Below are positions 1-5,767 of a stretch of DNA of 6,925 bases, piece after piece; position 1 is the stretch's first letter; every line of letters begins with the position of its first letter. The stretch spans positions 1 through 6,925 of the forward strand of contig URJF01000077.1 of NCBI GenBank assembly GCA_900548085.1. Direction: 5' to 3'. The stretch is from an uncultured Oscillospiraceae bacterium (lineage in GTDB: Bacteria; Bacillota; Clostridia; Oscillospirales; Acutalibacteraceae). A program made the position numbers and the translations under genes. Below the pieces are notes generated by a model, which saw only the letters and a program-made list of their open reading frames with translations, made no database searches and was not told where the DNA came from.

Positions 1-900
1 AGGTACATATACTGCCTGGACAGATGTAATAGAGCCATTTTTTGTAGAAGTAATACGCTCCTGGAGCTCACCGACATCTGTAGCCAAAGTAGGCTGATAG
101 CCAACGGCTGAAGGCATTCTGCCCAACAATGCTGATACCTCACTGCCTGCCTGAATAAATCTGAATATATTATCTATGAACAGAAGCACATCCTGATGCT
201 CTTTATCACGAAAATACTCTGCCATAGTAAGGCCGGTCTCTGCAACACGCATACGAGCTCCGGGTGGTTCGTTCATCTGACCGAACACGAGGGCTGTCTT
301 ATCGATAACGCCGGATTCCTTCATCTCGTTCCAAAGGTCGTTACCCTCACGAGAACGCTCACCGACACCGGTAAAGATTGAATAACCGCCGTGCTGAGTA
401 GCAACATTAGTGATAAGCTCTTGAATAAGCACGGTCTTACCTACGCCGGCACCGCCGAACAGACCGATTTTACCACCCTTTTGGTACGGAGTAAGAAGGT
501 CGATAACCTTGATACCTGTCTCCAAAATCTCAACCTTTGAAGACTGTTCGTCAAAGGTAGGCGGCTTACGGTGAATAGACCAATGCTCTTCGTTGTCGAG
601 GTTTTCCAAATCGTCAATAGTTTCGCCGACAACATTGAACAATCTGCCGAGGGTCTTTTCGCCGATAGGAACCTTGATAGAATCTCCGGTTGCGAGAACC
701 TGCATATCTTTGTAAAGGCCTTCGGATGCGGCGAGCATAATGCAACGAACGATGCCGTCACCGATATGCTGTGCAACCTCCATAACTGCCTTTTCGCCCT
801 CGTTTTCTACCTCGAGTGCATCTTTGATTTTAGGCAGGTCTCCGTCAAACTTGACATCAACAACAGGTCCCATAACCTGCACAATTTTTCCATAACTCAT
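1..900 (-). CDS. atpD: F1Fo ATP synthase subunit beta, 5' part (cut by the left edge)
   Basis: This is the catalytic beta subunit of the F1 head, which makes or hydrolyses ATP on the cytoplasmic side of the membrane. The first 300 codons are present and the frame is open to base 1. What is seen: an N-terminal barrel starting MSYGKIVQVMGPVVDV, the P-loop GGAGVGKT at residues 149-156 (Lys155), the GERSREGNDL segment with catalytic Glu181, the Walker B aspartate in LLFIDNIFRF at Asp243, and the GRMPSAVGYQPTL segment at 260-272. Numbering matches the family closely, with no insertions. The C-terminal domain with the DELSEED loop lies outside the window. The ATG at 898-900 follows AGGTG at 908-912 with 7 nt spacing and lies 25 nt after the atpG stop, so it is co-transcribed with atpG. 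Identity is secure; only completeness is unknown. Confidence 0.98.
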   Translation of the reverse strand, partial: MSYGKIVQVMGPVVDVKFDGDLPKIKDALEVENEGEKAVMEVAQHIGDGIVRCIMLAASEGLYKDMQVLATGDSIKVPIGEKTLGRLFNVVGETIDDLENLDNEEHWSIHRKPPTFDEQSSKVEILETGIKVIDLLTPYQKGGKIGLFGGAGVGKTVLIQELITNVATQHGGYSIFTGVGERSREGNDLWNEMKESGVIDKTALVFGQMNEPPGARMRVAETGLTMAEYFRDKEHQDVLLFIDNIFRFIQAGSEVSALLGRMPSAVGYQPTLATDVGELQERITSTKNGSITSVQAVYVP

Positions 901-925
901 ATTTTTTCACCTTTCATAAAGGTCT

Positions 926-1810
926 TTATTCTTTTGACGCACGAGCACCGCCGACAACCTCTGTAATCTCTTGGGTTATCGCCGCCTGTCGAGCGCGGTT
1001 ATACTGAATGCTAAGTTCTCTAATCATATCCTTAGCACTGTCTGTGGCGGTCTGCATAGCCATCATACGAGCATTATGCTCACTACAGAATGACTCCACG
1101 AGTGCGCCATAGATAAAGCCGGTAATATAGTCCGGTACAATCTTGTTAAATGCTGTCTTCGCATCCGGCATAAACTCAGCGTTTTGGTAATGCTCTACCA
1201 ATCCGTTTTCTTGCTTTTGGATTTTGTCCTCCGTGAGAGGCAAAATCTTTTTTGCCGTAGCCTCGACAGTCATTGAGTTGACCATTCGGGTATATATAAC
1301 ATACAAATCGTCGATTTTTTTATCCAAAAACAGCTCTGCCATTTTTTCGGCAATATGTCTTGCTCTGTTCATTGTGGGGTTTTGTGCCGTATAATTGAAA
1401 GAAATATCGATAGGGATATTTTTCTTTTCAAAATAGTGACGGCCAAGCTGACCTACAACAAAGAGCATATCGGCCTCTTCGTTTTTGGCTATATCCTCGG
1501 TCAATTTGATGATATTGTGGTTATACGCACCGGCAAGACCTTTGTCCGCAGTGATAACCAAATATCCTACGGTACGGTTTGCACCCTTTCGATAATCACG
1601 GGTATCGAAAAAGGCATTACCTGCCTCCGGTGACGCATCCAAAATCTTAGCAAGAGAGTCTTGTACCAGATAGAAGAACGGCTCTGTATTTTTTAGATCC
1701 CTGCGGGCCTTTTGCAGCTTTGACGAGGACACCATATACATCGCATTGGTGATTTTCATTGTGTCCTTTATAGATCTGATACGGCCCTGGATTTCTCTTG
1801 CGTTAGCCAT
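926..1810 (-). CDS. atpG: F1Fo ATP synthase subunit gamma (central stalk)
   Basis: Gamma is the rotor shaft that turns inside the alpha/beta hexamer and links it to the c ring. The protein is 294 aa, a normal length. The N-terminal helix MANAREIQGRIRSIKDTMKI and the C-terminal helix together form the family's coiled coil. The C-terminus ITQEITEVVGGARA fits the gamma signature (I/V-T-x-E-x2-E-x3-G-A). The central part, with VGYLVITADKGLAGAYN near residues 81-97, is the Rossmann-like domain. An in-frame ATG at 1834 would add 8 residues, but the ATG at 1808-1810 is preferred: homologues start there, and AAAGGTG lies just upstream. With this start the gene overlaps the end of atpHA by 8 bp, which suggests translational coupling. 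The TAA stop is at 926-928. Confidence 0.97.
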   Translation of the reverse strand: MANAREIQGRIRSIKDTMKITNAMYMVSSSKLQKARRDLKNTEPFFYLVQDSLAKILDASPEAGNAFFDTRDYRKGANRTVGYLVITADKGLAGAYNHNIIKLTEDIAKNEEADMLFVVGQLGRHYFEKKNIPIDISFNYTAQNPTMNRARHIAEKMAELFLDKKIDDLYVIYTRMVNSMTVEATAKKILPLTEDKIQKQENGLVEHYQNAEFMPDAKTAFNKIVPDYITGFIYGALVESFCSEHNARMMAMQTATDSAKDMIRELSIQYNRARQAAITQEITEVVGGARASKE

Positions 1811-3824
1811 TATACACCTTTCCGAACTCATCAATCGTGTTGAGGATTGATGTTCTCAAATCATCATCAAGAACCTTTGTGCTCTCTATTTCACCGATAA
1901 TTTCATCGTGCTCATCGCTGAAATACCGGAGCATAGCGCCCTGATACTCTTTGATTTTTTCCTTAGGTATATCAACAAACTTCTTTCCTGTAGCTCCAAC
2001 GAGAGTGATAACCTGCTGAGCCAATGACATCGGATGGCTGAGAGGCTGCTTAAGAAGCTGCATAAGTCCCTCGCCGTAACGAAGCTGAAGTTTTGTATCA
2101 TCATCCAAATCGGATGAGAACTGTGTAAATACTTCCATCTCACGGAATTGAGCCAAGTCAACACGGAGTGAGCCTGCTGCTTTCTTCATAGCCTTTGTTT
2201 GTGCGGCACCGCCTACACGGGATACCGAAAGACCGACATTAACCGCAGGTCTCTGACCGCTGAAGAACAAATCGCTCTCAAGATAAATCTGACCGTCTGT
2301 GATAGAAATAACGTTAGTAGGAATGTATGCGGAAACATCGCCTGCCTGAGTCTCAATGATAGGCAACGCGGTGATAGAACCGCCTCCCAGCTCATCGCTC
2401 AATCTGCTGGAACGCTCCAACAAACGAGAATGAAGATAGAATACATCGCCGGGATAAGCCTCACGTCCGGGCGGACGCTCCAGTAGCAAGGAAATTGCAC
2501 GGTATGCAACAGCGTGCTTACTCAAATCATCATATACGATAAGGCAATCCTTTCCGTTATACATAAAATACTCTGCCATAGCTGTAGCCGCATATGGAGA
2601 AATATATTGAAGTGACGCAGGGTCTGCTGCTGTGGAGCATACAACAATGGTATATTCCATAGCGCCGTTTTCTTCAAGGGTTCTTACCAACTTTGCAACG
2701 GTAGAAGCCTTTTGACCGATTGCGTTGTAGATACAGATACAATTCTTGCCCTTTTGGTTAAGGATAGTATCAACAGCAATAGAAGTCTTACCGGTCTGTC
2801 TGTCGCCGATAATAAGTTCACGCTGTCCACGGCCTATGGGGAACATAGAGTCGATAGAAAGGATACCGGTCTCCAAAGGCTCGGATACCGACTTTCTGTC
2901 TACGATGGAAGGAGCAGGTTGCTCTACAGGTCTGTAGTCGGAAGATACGATATCGCCCTTGCCGTCTATAGGCTCACCCAAAGCGTTAACTACTCTGCCG
3001 ATAAAGTTATCACCGACAGGAACACCTGCTTTTTTGTGGGTACGCTTTACTCTTGAGCCCTGATGTATTTCTTCATCCGAGCCAAAGAGGATACAGCCTA
3101 CTGTCTCTTTTTTAATATCTTGAATCATACCTTTTACGCCGCAATCGAATGTAACGATTTCGCCATACATAACATGGTCAAGACCGTGAATAGTAGCAAT
3201 AGAGTCGCCTACGCTGACAACAGTACCGACTTCCTCGCCGTCTGTCTCAAATTCGTAGTCCTTTATGTCCTCTCTAAGTATAGAGATAATGCCGCCGGCA
3301 TCAACCTCGTTAGCTTTACGAGCGTCCTTTGTAACAGCTTCTTTGATGGTAGCGAGCTTTGTCTTAAGGCTTCTGTCGTACTGTTTGTTGCCAACCTGGA
3401 TAATAAATCCGCCGATAATTGACGGGTCCTTTGTTATCTTAATGTTAGCATCGGCAGCACCGGTCTCCTTGCAGACAAATTCTTTCATCTTTTCCATCTG
3501 CTCGGCAGAAGGCTCTGTAACGCAGGTCATATATGCAGTGGCTACATTGCGCTTTTTGTCGAGGGTAACCTTATATTCCTTTGCGATAGCGTCAAAAGAA
3601 GAAGTCATATTCTTGTCTGCAAGCTTTTTCATAACTTCGTAAACGGAAGCAGGGAAAAGTTCGCTGATAGCCTTTTCTTTTTCTTCGCCCGGAACGGACG
3701 GACTGTCCAAAATCTTGCACACCTCATCGGTAGCGTTGATAACCGCCTGTGTCTTTTTTATGTCATCTGCACTGACATCTGCGGAAAGCAGTGCGTCAAC
3801 ATATTCACTTAAGTTCTGAATCAT
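1803..3824 (-). CDS. atpHA: Fused ATP synthase delta-alpha subunit (AtpH-AtpA)
   Basis: One frame of 673 codons encodes two subunits that are normally separate. Residues about 1-166 are delta (OSCP), the cap joining the peripheral stalk to F1. They are all-helical at first, with the family C-terminal block DPSIIGGFIIQVGNKQYDRS at 133-152. Residues about 178-673 are a nearly full-length alpha subunit: barrel (VGTVVSVGDSIATIHGL, 199-215), P-loop GDRQTGKT at 340-347, IIETQAGDVSAYIPTNVISI at 489-508, the PAVNVGLSVS signature at 526-535, and Arg536 of SRVGGAAQ as the arginine finger. The joining segment (167-177) is only about 11 residues and replaces roughly the first six residues of a usual alpha. 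The ATG overlaps the atpF stop (ATGA), no clear Shine-Dalgarno precedes it, and a stop lies three codons upstream, so translation probably depends on coupling to atpF. The fusion could be real or could come from one missing base near 3288-3300; gene content is certain, the fusion less so. Confidence 0.93.
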   Translation of the reverse strand: MIQNLSEYVDALLSADVSADDIKKTQAVINATDEVCKILDSPSVPGEEKEKAISELFPASVYEVMKKLADKNMTSSFDAIAKEYKVTLDKKRNVATAYMTCVTEPSAEQMEKMKEFVCKETGAADANIKITKDPSIIGGFIIQVGNKQYDRSLKTKLATIKEAVTKDARKANEVDAGGIISILREDIKDYEFETDGEEVGTVVSVGDSIATIHGLDHVMYGEIVTFDCGVKGMIQDIKKETVGCILFGSDEEIHQGSRVKRTHKKAGVPVGDNFIGRVVNALGEPIDGKGDIVSSDYRPVEQPAPSIVDRKSVSEPLETGILSIDSMFPIGRGQRELIIGDRQTGKTSIAVDTILNQKGKNCICIYNAIGQKASTVAKLVRTLEENGAMEYTIVVCSTAADPASLQYISPYAATAMAEYFMYNGKDCLIVYDDLSKHAVAYRAISLLLERPPGREAYPGDVFYLHSRLLERSSRLSDELGGGSITALPIIETQAGDVSAYIPTNVISITDGQIYLESDLFFSGQRPAVNVGLSVSRVGGAAQTKAMKKAAGSLRVDLAQFREMEVFTQFSSDLDDDTKLQLRYGEGLMQLLKQPLSHPMSLAQQVITLVGATGKKFVDIPKEKIKEYQGAMLRYFSDEHDEIIGEIESTKVLDDDLRTSILNTIDEFGKVYNG
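1815..1821 (-). promoter_or_regulatory. Ribosome binding site of atpG, deciding its start
   Basis: AAAGGTG read on the minus strand sits 4 nt before the ATG at 1810, or 6 nt if counted from AGG. It lies downstream of the alternative ATG at 1834, so it can serve only the shorter MANAREI start, which is also where gamma homologues begin. The site lies inside the last codons of atpHA. Confidence 0.7.
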
Positions 3825-4306
3825 TTGTTTTCACTGCTTTCATTTAAGAATTGGTCAAAAATTTCACTGTTGGTAGAGGCGTCAACATTGGCACCGACAA
3901 CCTTCTCGGCTGCTTCCATAGCAAGAGAAGCGATATCCTCTTTTGCAGATCTTCTTGCGCTCTCAATTTCGGCGTCAATCTGTTTTTGGGCATCCTTCTT
4001 CATTCTTGCGGCATCAACAGTGGCTCTGTCAATAATCTTGCCGTACTCGGCTTTTGCGCTGACTTTTGCATCATCGACAATCTTTTTAGCCTCGTCGTCT
4101 GCATTGGCGATTCTTTTTTCATAATCTGCCATCTTTTCGTCGGCTGCTGCCTTAGTATCTGCGGCATCTTTAAATTGTTTTTGAATGAGCTCTTGGCGTT
4201 TTTCCATAGTTTTTTTAATCGGCTTAAACAAAAATACTTTCATAAGCACGAAGAAAATAATCAGGTTAATAACGGTCCAGAGCATATTCCAGTCAAACTT
4301 TAACAT
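3821..4306 (-). CDS. atpF: F1Fo ATP synthase subunit b (peripheral stalk)
   Basis: Subunit b is a single-span membrane protein. As a dimer it forms the peripheral stalk that holds delta and the F1 head against the turning rotor. The 161-aa length is typical. After a short N-terminus (MLKFDWN) comes one membrane helix at about residues 8-27, then the FLFKPI turn with Pro29, followed by a long Ala/Lys/Asp/Glu-rich helix from about 30 to 140 that fits the parallel coiled coil of b. A short C-terminal segment to residue 161 would contact delta. The ATG at 4304-4306 follows AGGGAG at 4315-4320 with 8 nt spacing. The gene lies 44 nt after atpE, and its TGA stop overlaps the atpHA start codon. No second b-type gene (b') is present in the window, so a homodimer is likely. 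Confidence 0.96.
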   Translation of the reverse strand: MLKFDWNMLWTVINLIIFFVLMKVFLFKPIKKTMEKRQELIQKQFKDAADTKAAADEKMADYEKRIANADDEAKKIVDDAKVSAKAEYGKIIDRATVDAARMKKDAQKQIDAEIESARRSAKEDIASLAMEAAEKVVGANVDASTNSEIFDQFLNESSENK

Positions 4307-4350
4307 TTGATGCTCTCCCTTTCAATAAATAAATTGTGTATATGCGGTGG

Positions 4351-4578
4351 CTACTTGACAAGGAAGATGATAAGAATAGCACCGATAAGACCGTAAATAG
4401 CGGTTGCCTCGGAAAGTGCGGCACCAAGAATAAGGGTTGTCTGAATTTTACCTGCCATCTCGGGCTGACGAGCCTGAGCCTCAACTGCTTTACCTGTTGC
4501 GATACCGATACCGATACCTGCACCGAATCCACATATAAGTGCAATACCTGCACCGATTGCAATAATTGATCCTGTCAT
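4351..4578 (-). CDS. atpE: F1Fo ATP synthase subunit c (rotor ring, proton-type residues)
   Basis: Subunit c is the 75-aa proteolipid whose copies form the membrane rotor ring. It is a two-helix hairpin, with helices at about residues 5-28 and 47-73 joined by the polar loop ARQPE (36-40). The first helix has a full glycine ladder, GFGAGIGIG at 17-25, which packs the inner ring. The ion-carrying carboxylate is Glu57 in LSEATAIYG. The position matching the sodium-ligand Gln32 of Ilyobacter tartaricus c is Ile24, and the residue after Glu57 is Ala58 rather than Ser. These changes point to proton rather than sodium coupling. The ATG at 4576-4578 has a strong Shine-Dalgarno, TAAGGAGA (4586-4593), 7 nt away. 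That suits a subunit needed in many copies per complex. Confidence 0.97.
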   Translation of the reverse strand: MTGSIIAIGAGIALICGFGAGIGIGIATGKAVEAQARQPEMAGKIQTTLILGAALSEATAIYGLIGAILIIFLVK

Positions 4579-4610
4579 AATTTTATCTCCTTAGATATTC
4601 TGATTAAGCC

Positions 4611-5429
4611 TTAAGCCTCTGCTTTGGCTTTTTGTTTTTTGGCTCTCTTTTCTGCTTTGCGCTGAGCCTTTTTCAACTTTTTTGATTCCTTAGGTTTTTC
4701 TTCCTCTTCCTCGACAGCTTCTTGTAGATAAATAGCAGTCAGGAATACGAAGATGTAAGCCTGCAACAGTCCGTCGAAAATATCGAAGTACAAGCTGAAC
4801 ACAACGGGAACTACAAGAGGAACAACTGCCTTTAGCAATTCCATAATTGCGAACGCACCGACTACATTACCGAACAGACGCATACACAGTGACAACGGTT
4901 TTGTAAACACCTCAAGAATGTTTATCGGAGTAACAATCCAAATCGGTTTTGTAAACGACTTCAGTCGTCCTGCAAATCCCTTGTCTTTGAATGCGTTATA
5001 CTCAACTATGACAATACTCATTATAGCCATAGCCGCCGTAACCTGCATACTCTTTGTGGGTGGCTTAAGACCAAACAGACCGATAATGTTAGACACGCCG
5101 ATAAAAATTGCCATACTCATCAAATAAGGAATATACTTTTGAACTTTAGGTCCCATAGTTTCCTTAAAGAAGTTTTCTGCCTTTTCGTAGCACATCTCCA
5201 GCAAAGCCTGTCGTTTGGAAATCTTGCCTTCGACCTTTAGATTTCGGGTCAAAAGAATCGCAATAATTGTCATTGCAATCATAATGATCCAAGAAGCAAC
5301 TGTACACTCATCGACAGTGAAATGAACTTTGCCAATATTAAAACTGAACACTTCGTTGATATTCAACTGATCTGTAAGTTCTTCCTTCAAATCTAATTTC
5401 ATCGTGATAGGAGCAAACGTCACAAACAT
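4611..5429 (-). CDS. atpB: F1Fo ATP synthase subunit a, with a charged C-terminal tail
   Basis: Subunit a is the stator membrane protein that forms the two half-channels for ions beside the c ring. From the ATG at 5429 it is 272 aa. Predicted membrane segments lie near residues 42-61, 100-119, 128-146 and 165-235. The essential Arg is Arg184 in CMRLFGNVVGAF, and the conserved Gln of the last helix is Gln223 in LLQAYIFVFL. After the last helix (about residue 235) the protein continues for over 30 residues: a glutamate run followed by a Lys/Arg/Ala-rich stretch. Many a subunits, such as that of E. coli, end a few residues after this helix. The start is uncertain: GGAGG at 5431-5435 is only 1 nt from the ATG but 7 nt from the GTG at 5423 (270 aa), while AGGA at 5439-5442 is 9 nt from the ATG. 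It is the first atp gene here; no atpI precedes it. Confidence 0.96.
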   Translation of the reverse strand: MFVTFAPITMKLDLKEELTDQLNINEVFSFNIGKVHFTVDECTVASWIIMIAMTIIAILLTRNLKVEGKISKRQALLEMCYEKAENFFKETMGPKVQKYIPYLMSMAIFIGVSNIIGLFGLKPPTKSMQVTAAMAIMSIVIVEYNAFKDKGFAGRLKSFTKPIWIVTPINILEVFTKPLSLCMRLFGNVVGAFAIMELLKAVVPLVVPVVFSLYFDIFDGLLQAYIFVFLTAIYLQEAVEEEEEKPKESKKLKKAQRKAEKRAKKQKAKAEA

Positions 5430-5430
5430 A

Positions 5431-5442
5431 CCTCCAATCCTA
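5431..5442 (-). promoter_or_regulatory. Ribosome binding site region of atpB, ambiguous start
   Basis: Read on the minus strand the segment is AGGATTGGAGG. GGAGG (5431-5435) is 1 nt from the ATG at 5429, too close for normal use, but 7 nt from the in-frame GTG at 5421-5423. AGGA (5439-5442) is 9 nt from the ATG. Starting at either codon changes the protein by two residues only. Confidence 0.6.
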
Positions 5443-5450
5443 TCTTAATT

Positions 5451-5480
5451 AAAAGTAGGTAGCACCGCTACACATCTTTT
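5451..5480 (-). promoter_or_regulatory. Hairpin at the predicted 5' end of the atp transcript
   Basis: Two nested inverted repeats can pair: AAAAG with CTTTT (5451-5455 and 5476-5480), and inside it GTAGC with GCTAC (5459-5463 and 5467-5471) around a 3-nt loop. An internal loop of 3 and 4 nt separates the two helices. The predicted transcription start near 5479 puts this fold at the very 5' end of the message. A role in message stability is possible but inferred. It is not a terminator, since no U-run follows the fold on the atp transcript. Confidence 0.45.
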
Positions 5481-5485
5481 ACCTC

Positions 5486-5513
5486 ATTATAGCACCAAAG
5501 GTTTTTTTTGCAA
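5486..5513 (-). promoter_or_regulatory. Predicted sigma-A promoter of the atp operon
   Basis: On the minus strand a perfect -10 hexamer TATAAT lies at 5486-5491, preceded by TGC, which makes an extended -10. A TTGCAA -35 element (4 of 6 matches to TTGACA) lies at 5508-5513, with a 16-nt spacer. Transcription would start near 5479, leaving a leader of about 50 nt before atpB. Confidence 0.7.
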
Positions 5514-5647
5514 TACAAAGAATGTCAAATTTTCGCTCGCAAATGGTGAAAATTGTTAATAATTGGGGGCGTTTTTTGTATAAATGGCACAAAATTCTTT
5601 AGTAGAAAATACGAAAATATACATTGAGAATAGTTTGTTTATACCTA

Positions 5648-5674
5648 TTGTTATACAACCGAACATTCTTTCGG
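5648..5674. repeat. Two adjacent small inverted repeats upstream of proS
   Basis: TTGT-3-ACAA (5648-5658) is directly followed by CCGAA-6-TTCGG (5659-5674). They lie about 20-45 bp upstream of the proS -35 element and some 135 bp upstream of the atp promoter. Both are short, so a regulatory role is only a possibility. Confidence 0.3.
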
Positions 5675-5692
5675 AATTTTTTACTTTTGGTA

Positions 5693-5721
5693 TTTACTTA
5701 TAGAAAAAAATCATATATAAT
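5693..5721 (+). promoter_or_regulatory. Predicted sigma-A promoter of proS
   Basis: A perfect TATAAT lies at 5716-5721, with TTTACT (4 of 6 matches to TTGACA) at 5693-5698 and a 17-nt spacer. The start would fall near 5728, giving a leader of about 40 nt before the proS ATG. That is too short for a T-box leader. Confidence 0.65.
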
Positions 5722-5746
5722 AAAATCTTAATTAGAAAAGATTTTA
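5721..5746 (+). repeat. Inverted repeat over the proS transcription start
   Basis: TAAAATCTT (5721-5729) and AAGATTTTA (5738-5746) form a perfect 9-bp inverted repeat with an 8-bp centre. It begins on the last base of the -10 hexamer and ends 8 bp before the Shine-Dalgarno. With a start near 5728 most of the left arm would not be transcribed, so an operator fits better than an RNA hairpin. AT-rich DNA makes chance occurrence possible. Confidence 0.4.
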
Positions 5747-5767
5747 ACCTATTATAAGGAGAACGCT

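Larger units (their letters stand above)
5430..5767. other. Divergent intergenic region between atpB and proS
   Basis: This 338-bp spacer is clearly more AT-rich than the flanking genes and holds no convincing coding frame on either strand. It contains one promoter in each direction, the atp leader hairpin, and three small inverted repeats (5648-5658, 5659-5674, 5721-5746). I see no tRNA, T-box-like leader or recognisable riboswitch. The stretch 5520-5640 shows nothing assignable apart from a TTGACA-like hexamer at 5523-5528 on the minus strand that has no suitably spaced -10. Confidence 0.8.

Noticed and set aside
1811..1834. An upstream atpG start at ATG 1834 adding eight residues.
   Set aside because: Gamma homologues begin at the MANAREI position, and the only Shine-Dalgarno is placed for the ATG at 1810.
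2712..4303. Plus-strand open frames opposite atpHA and atpF.
   Set aside because: The minus-strand frames encode conserved ATP synthase domains throughout; the opposite frames have no supporting start context or recognisable motifs.
4501..4518. Three tandem copies of GATACC.
   Set aside because: They simply encode the alternating Gly-Ile of the c-subunit glycine ladder, so protein constraint explains them.
4604..4617. Tandem TTAAGCC repeat at the end of atpB.
   Set aside because: Only two 7-bp units, partly the atpB stop codon; no sign of a mobile-element footprint or function.
5486..5528. A perfect TTGACA (5523-5528, minus strand) as the -35 of the atp promoter.
   Set aside because: It is 31 nt from the TATAAT, far too distant; the weaker TTGCAA at 5508-5513 has proper spacing and the -10 is of the extended type.
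5660..5673. A LexA-like site: GAAC, four bases, TTTC, inside CGAAC...TTCG.
   Set aside because: It differs from the Gram-positive GAAC-N4-GTTC core by one base and lies next to genes not expected in the SOS response. Chance is the simpler explanation.
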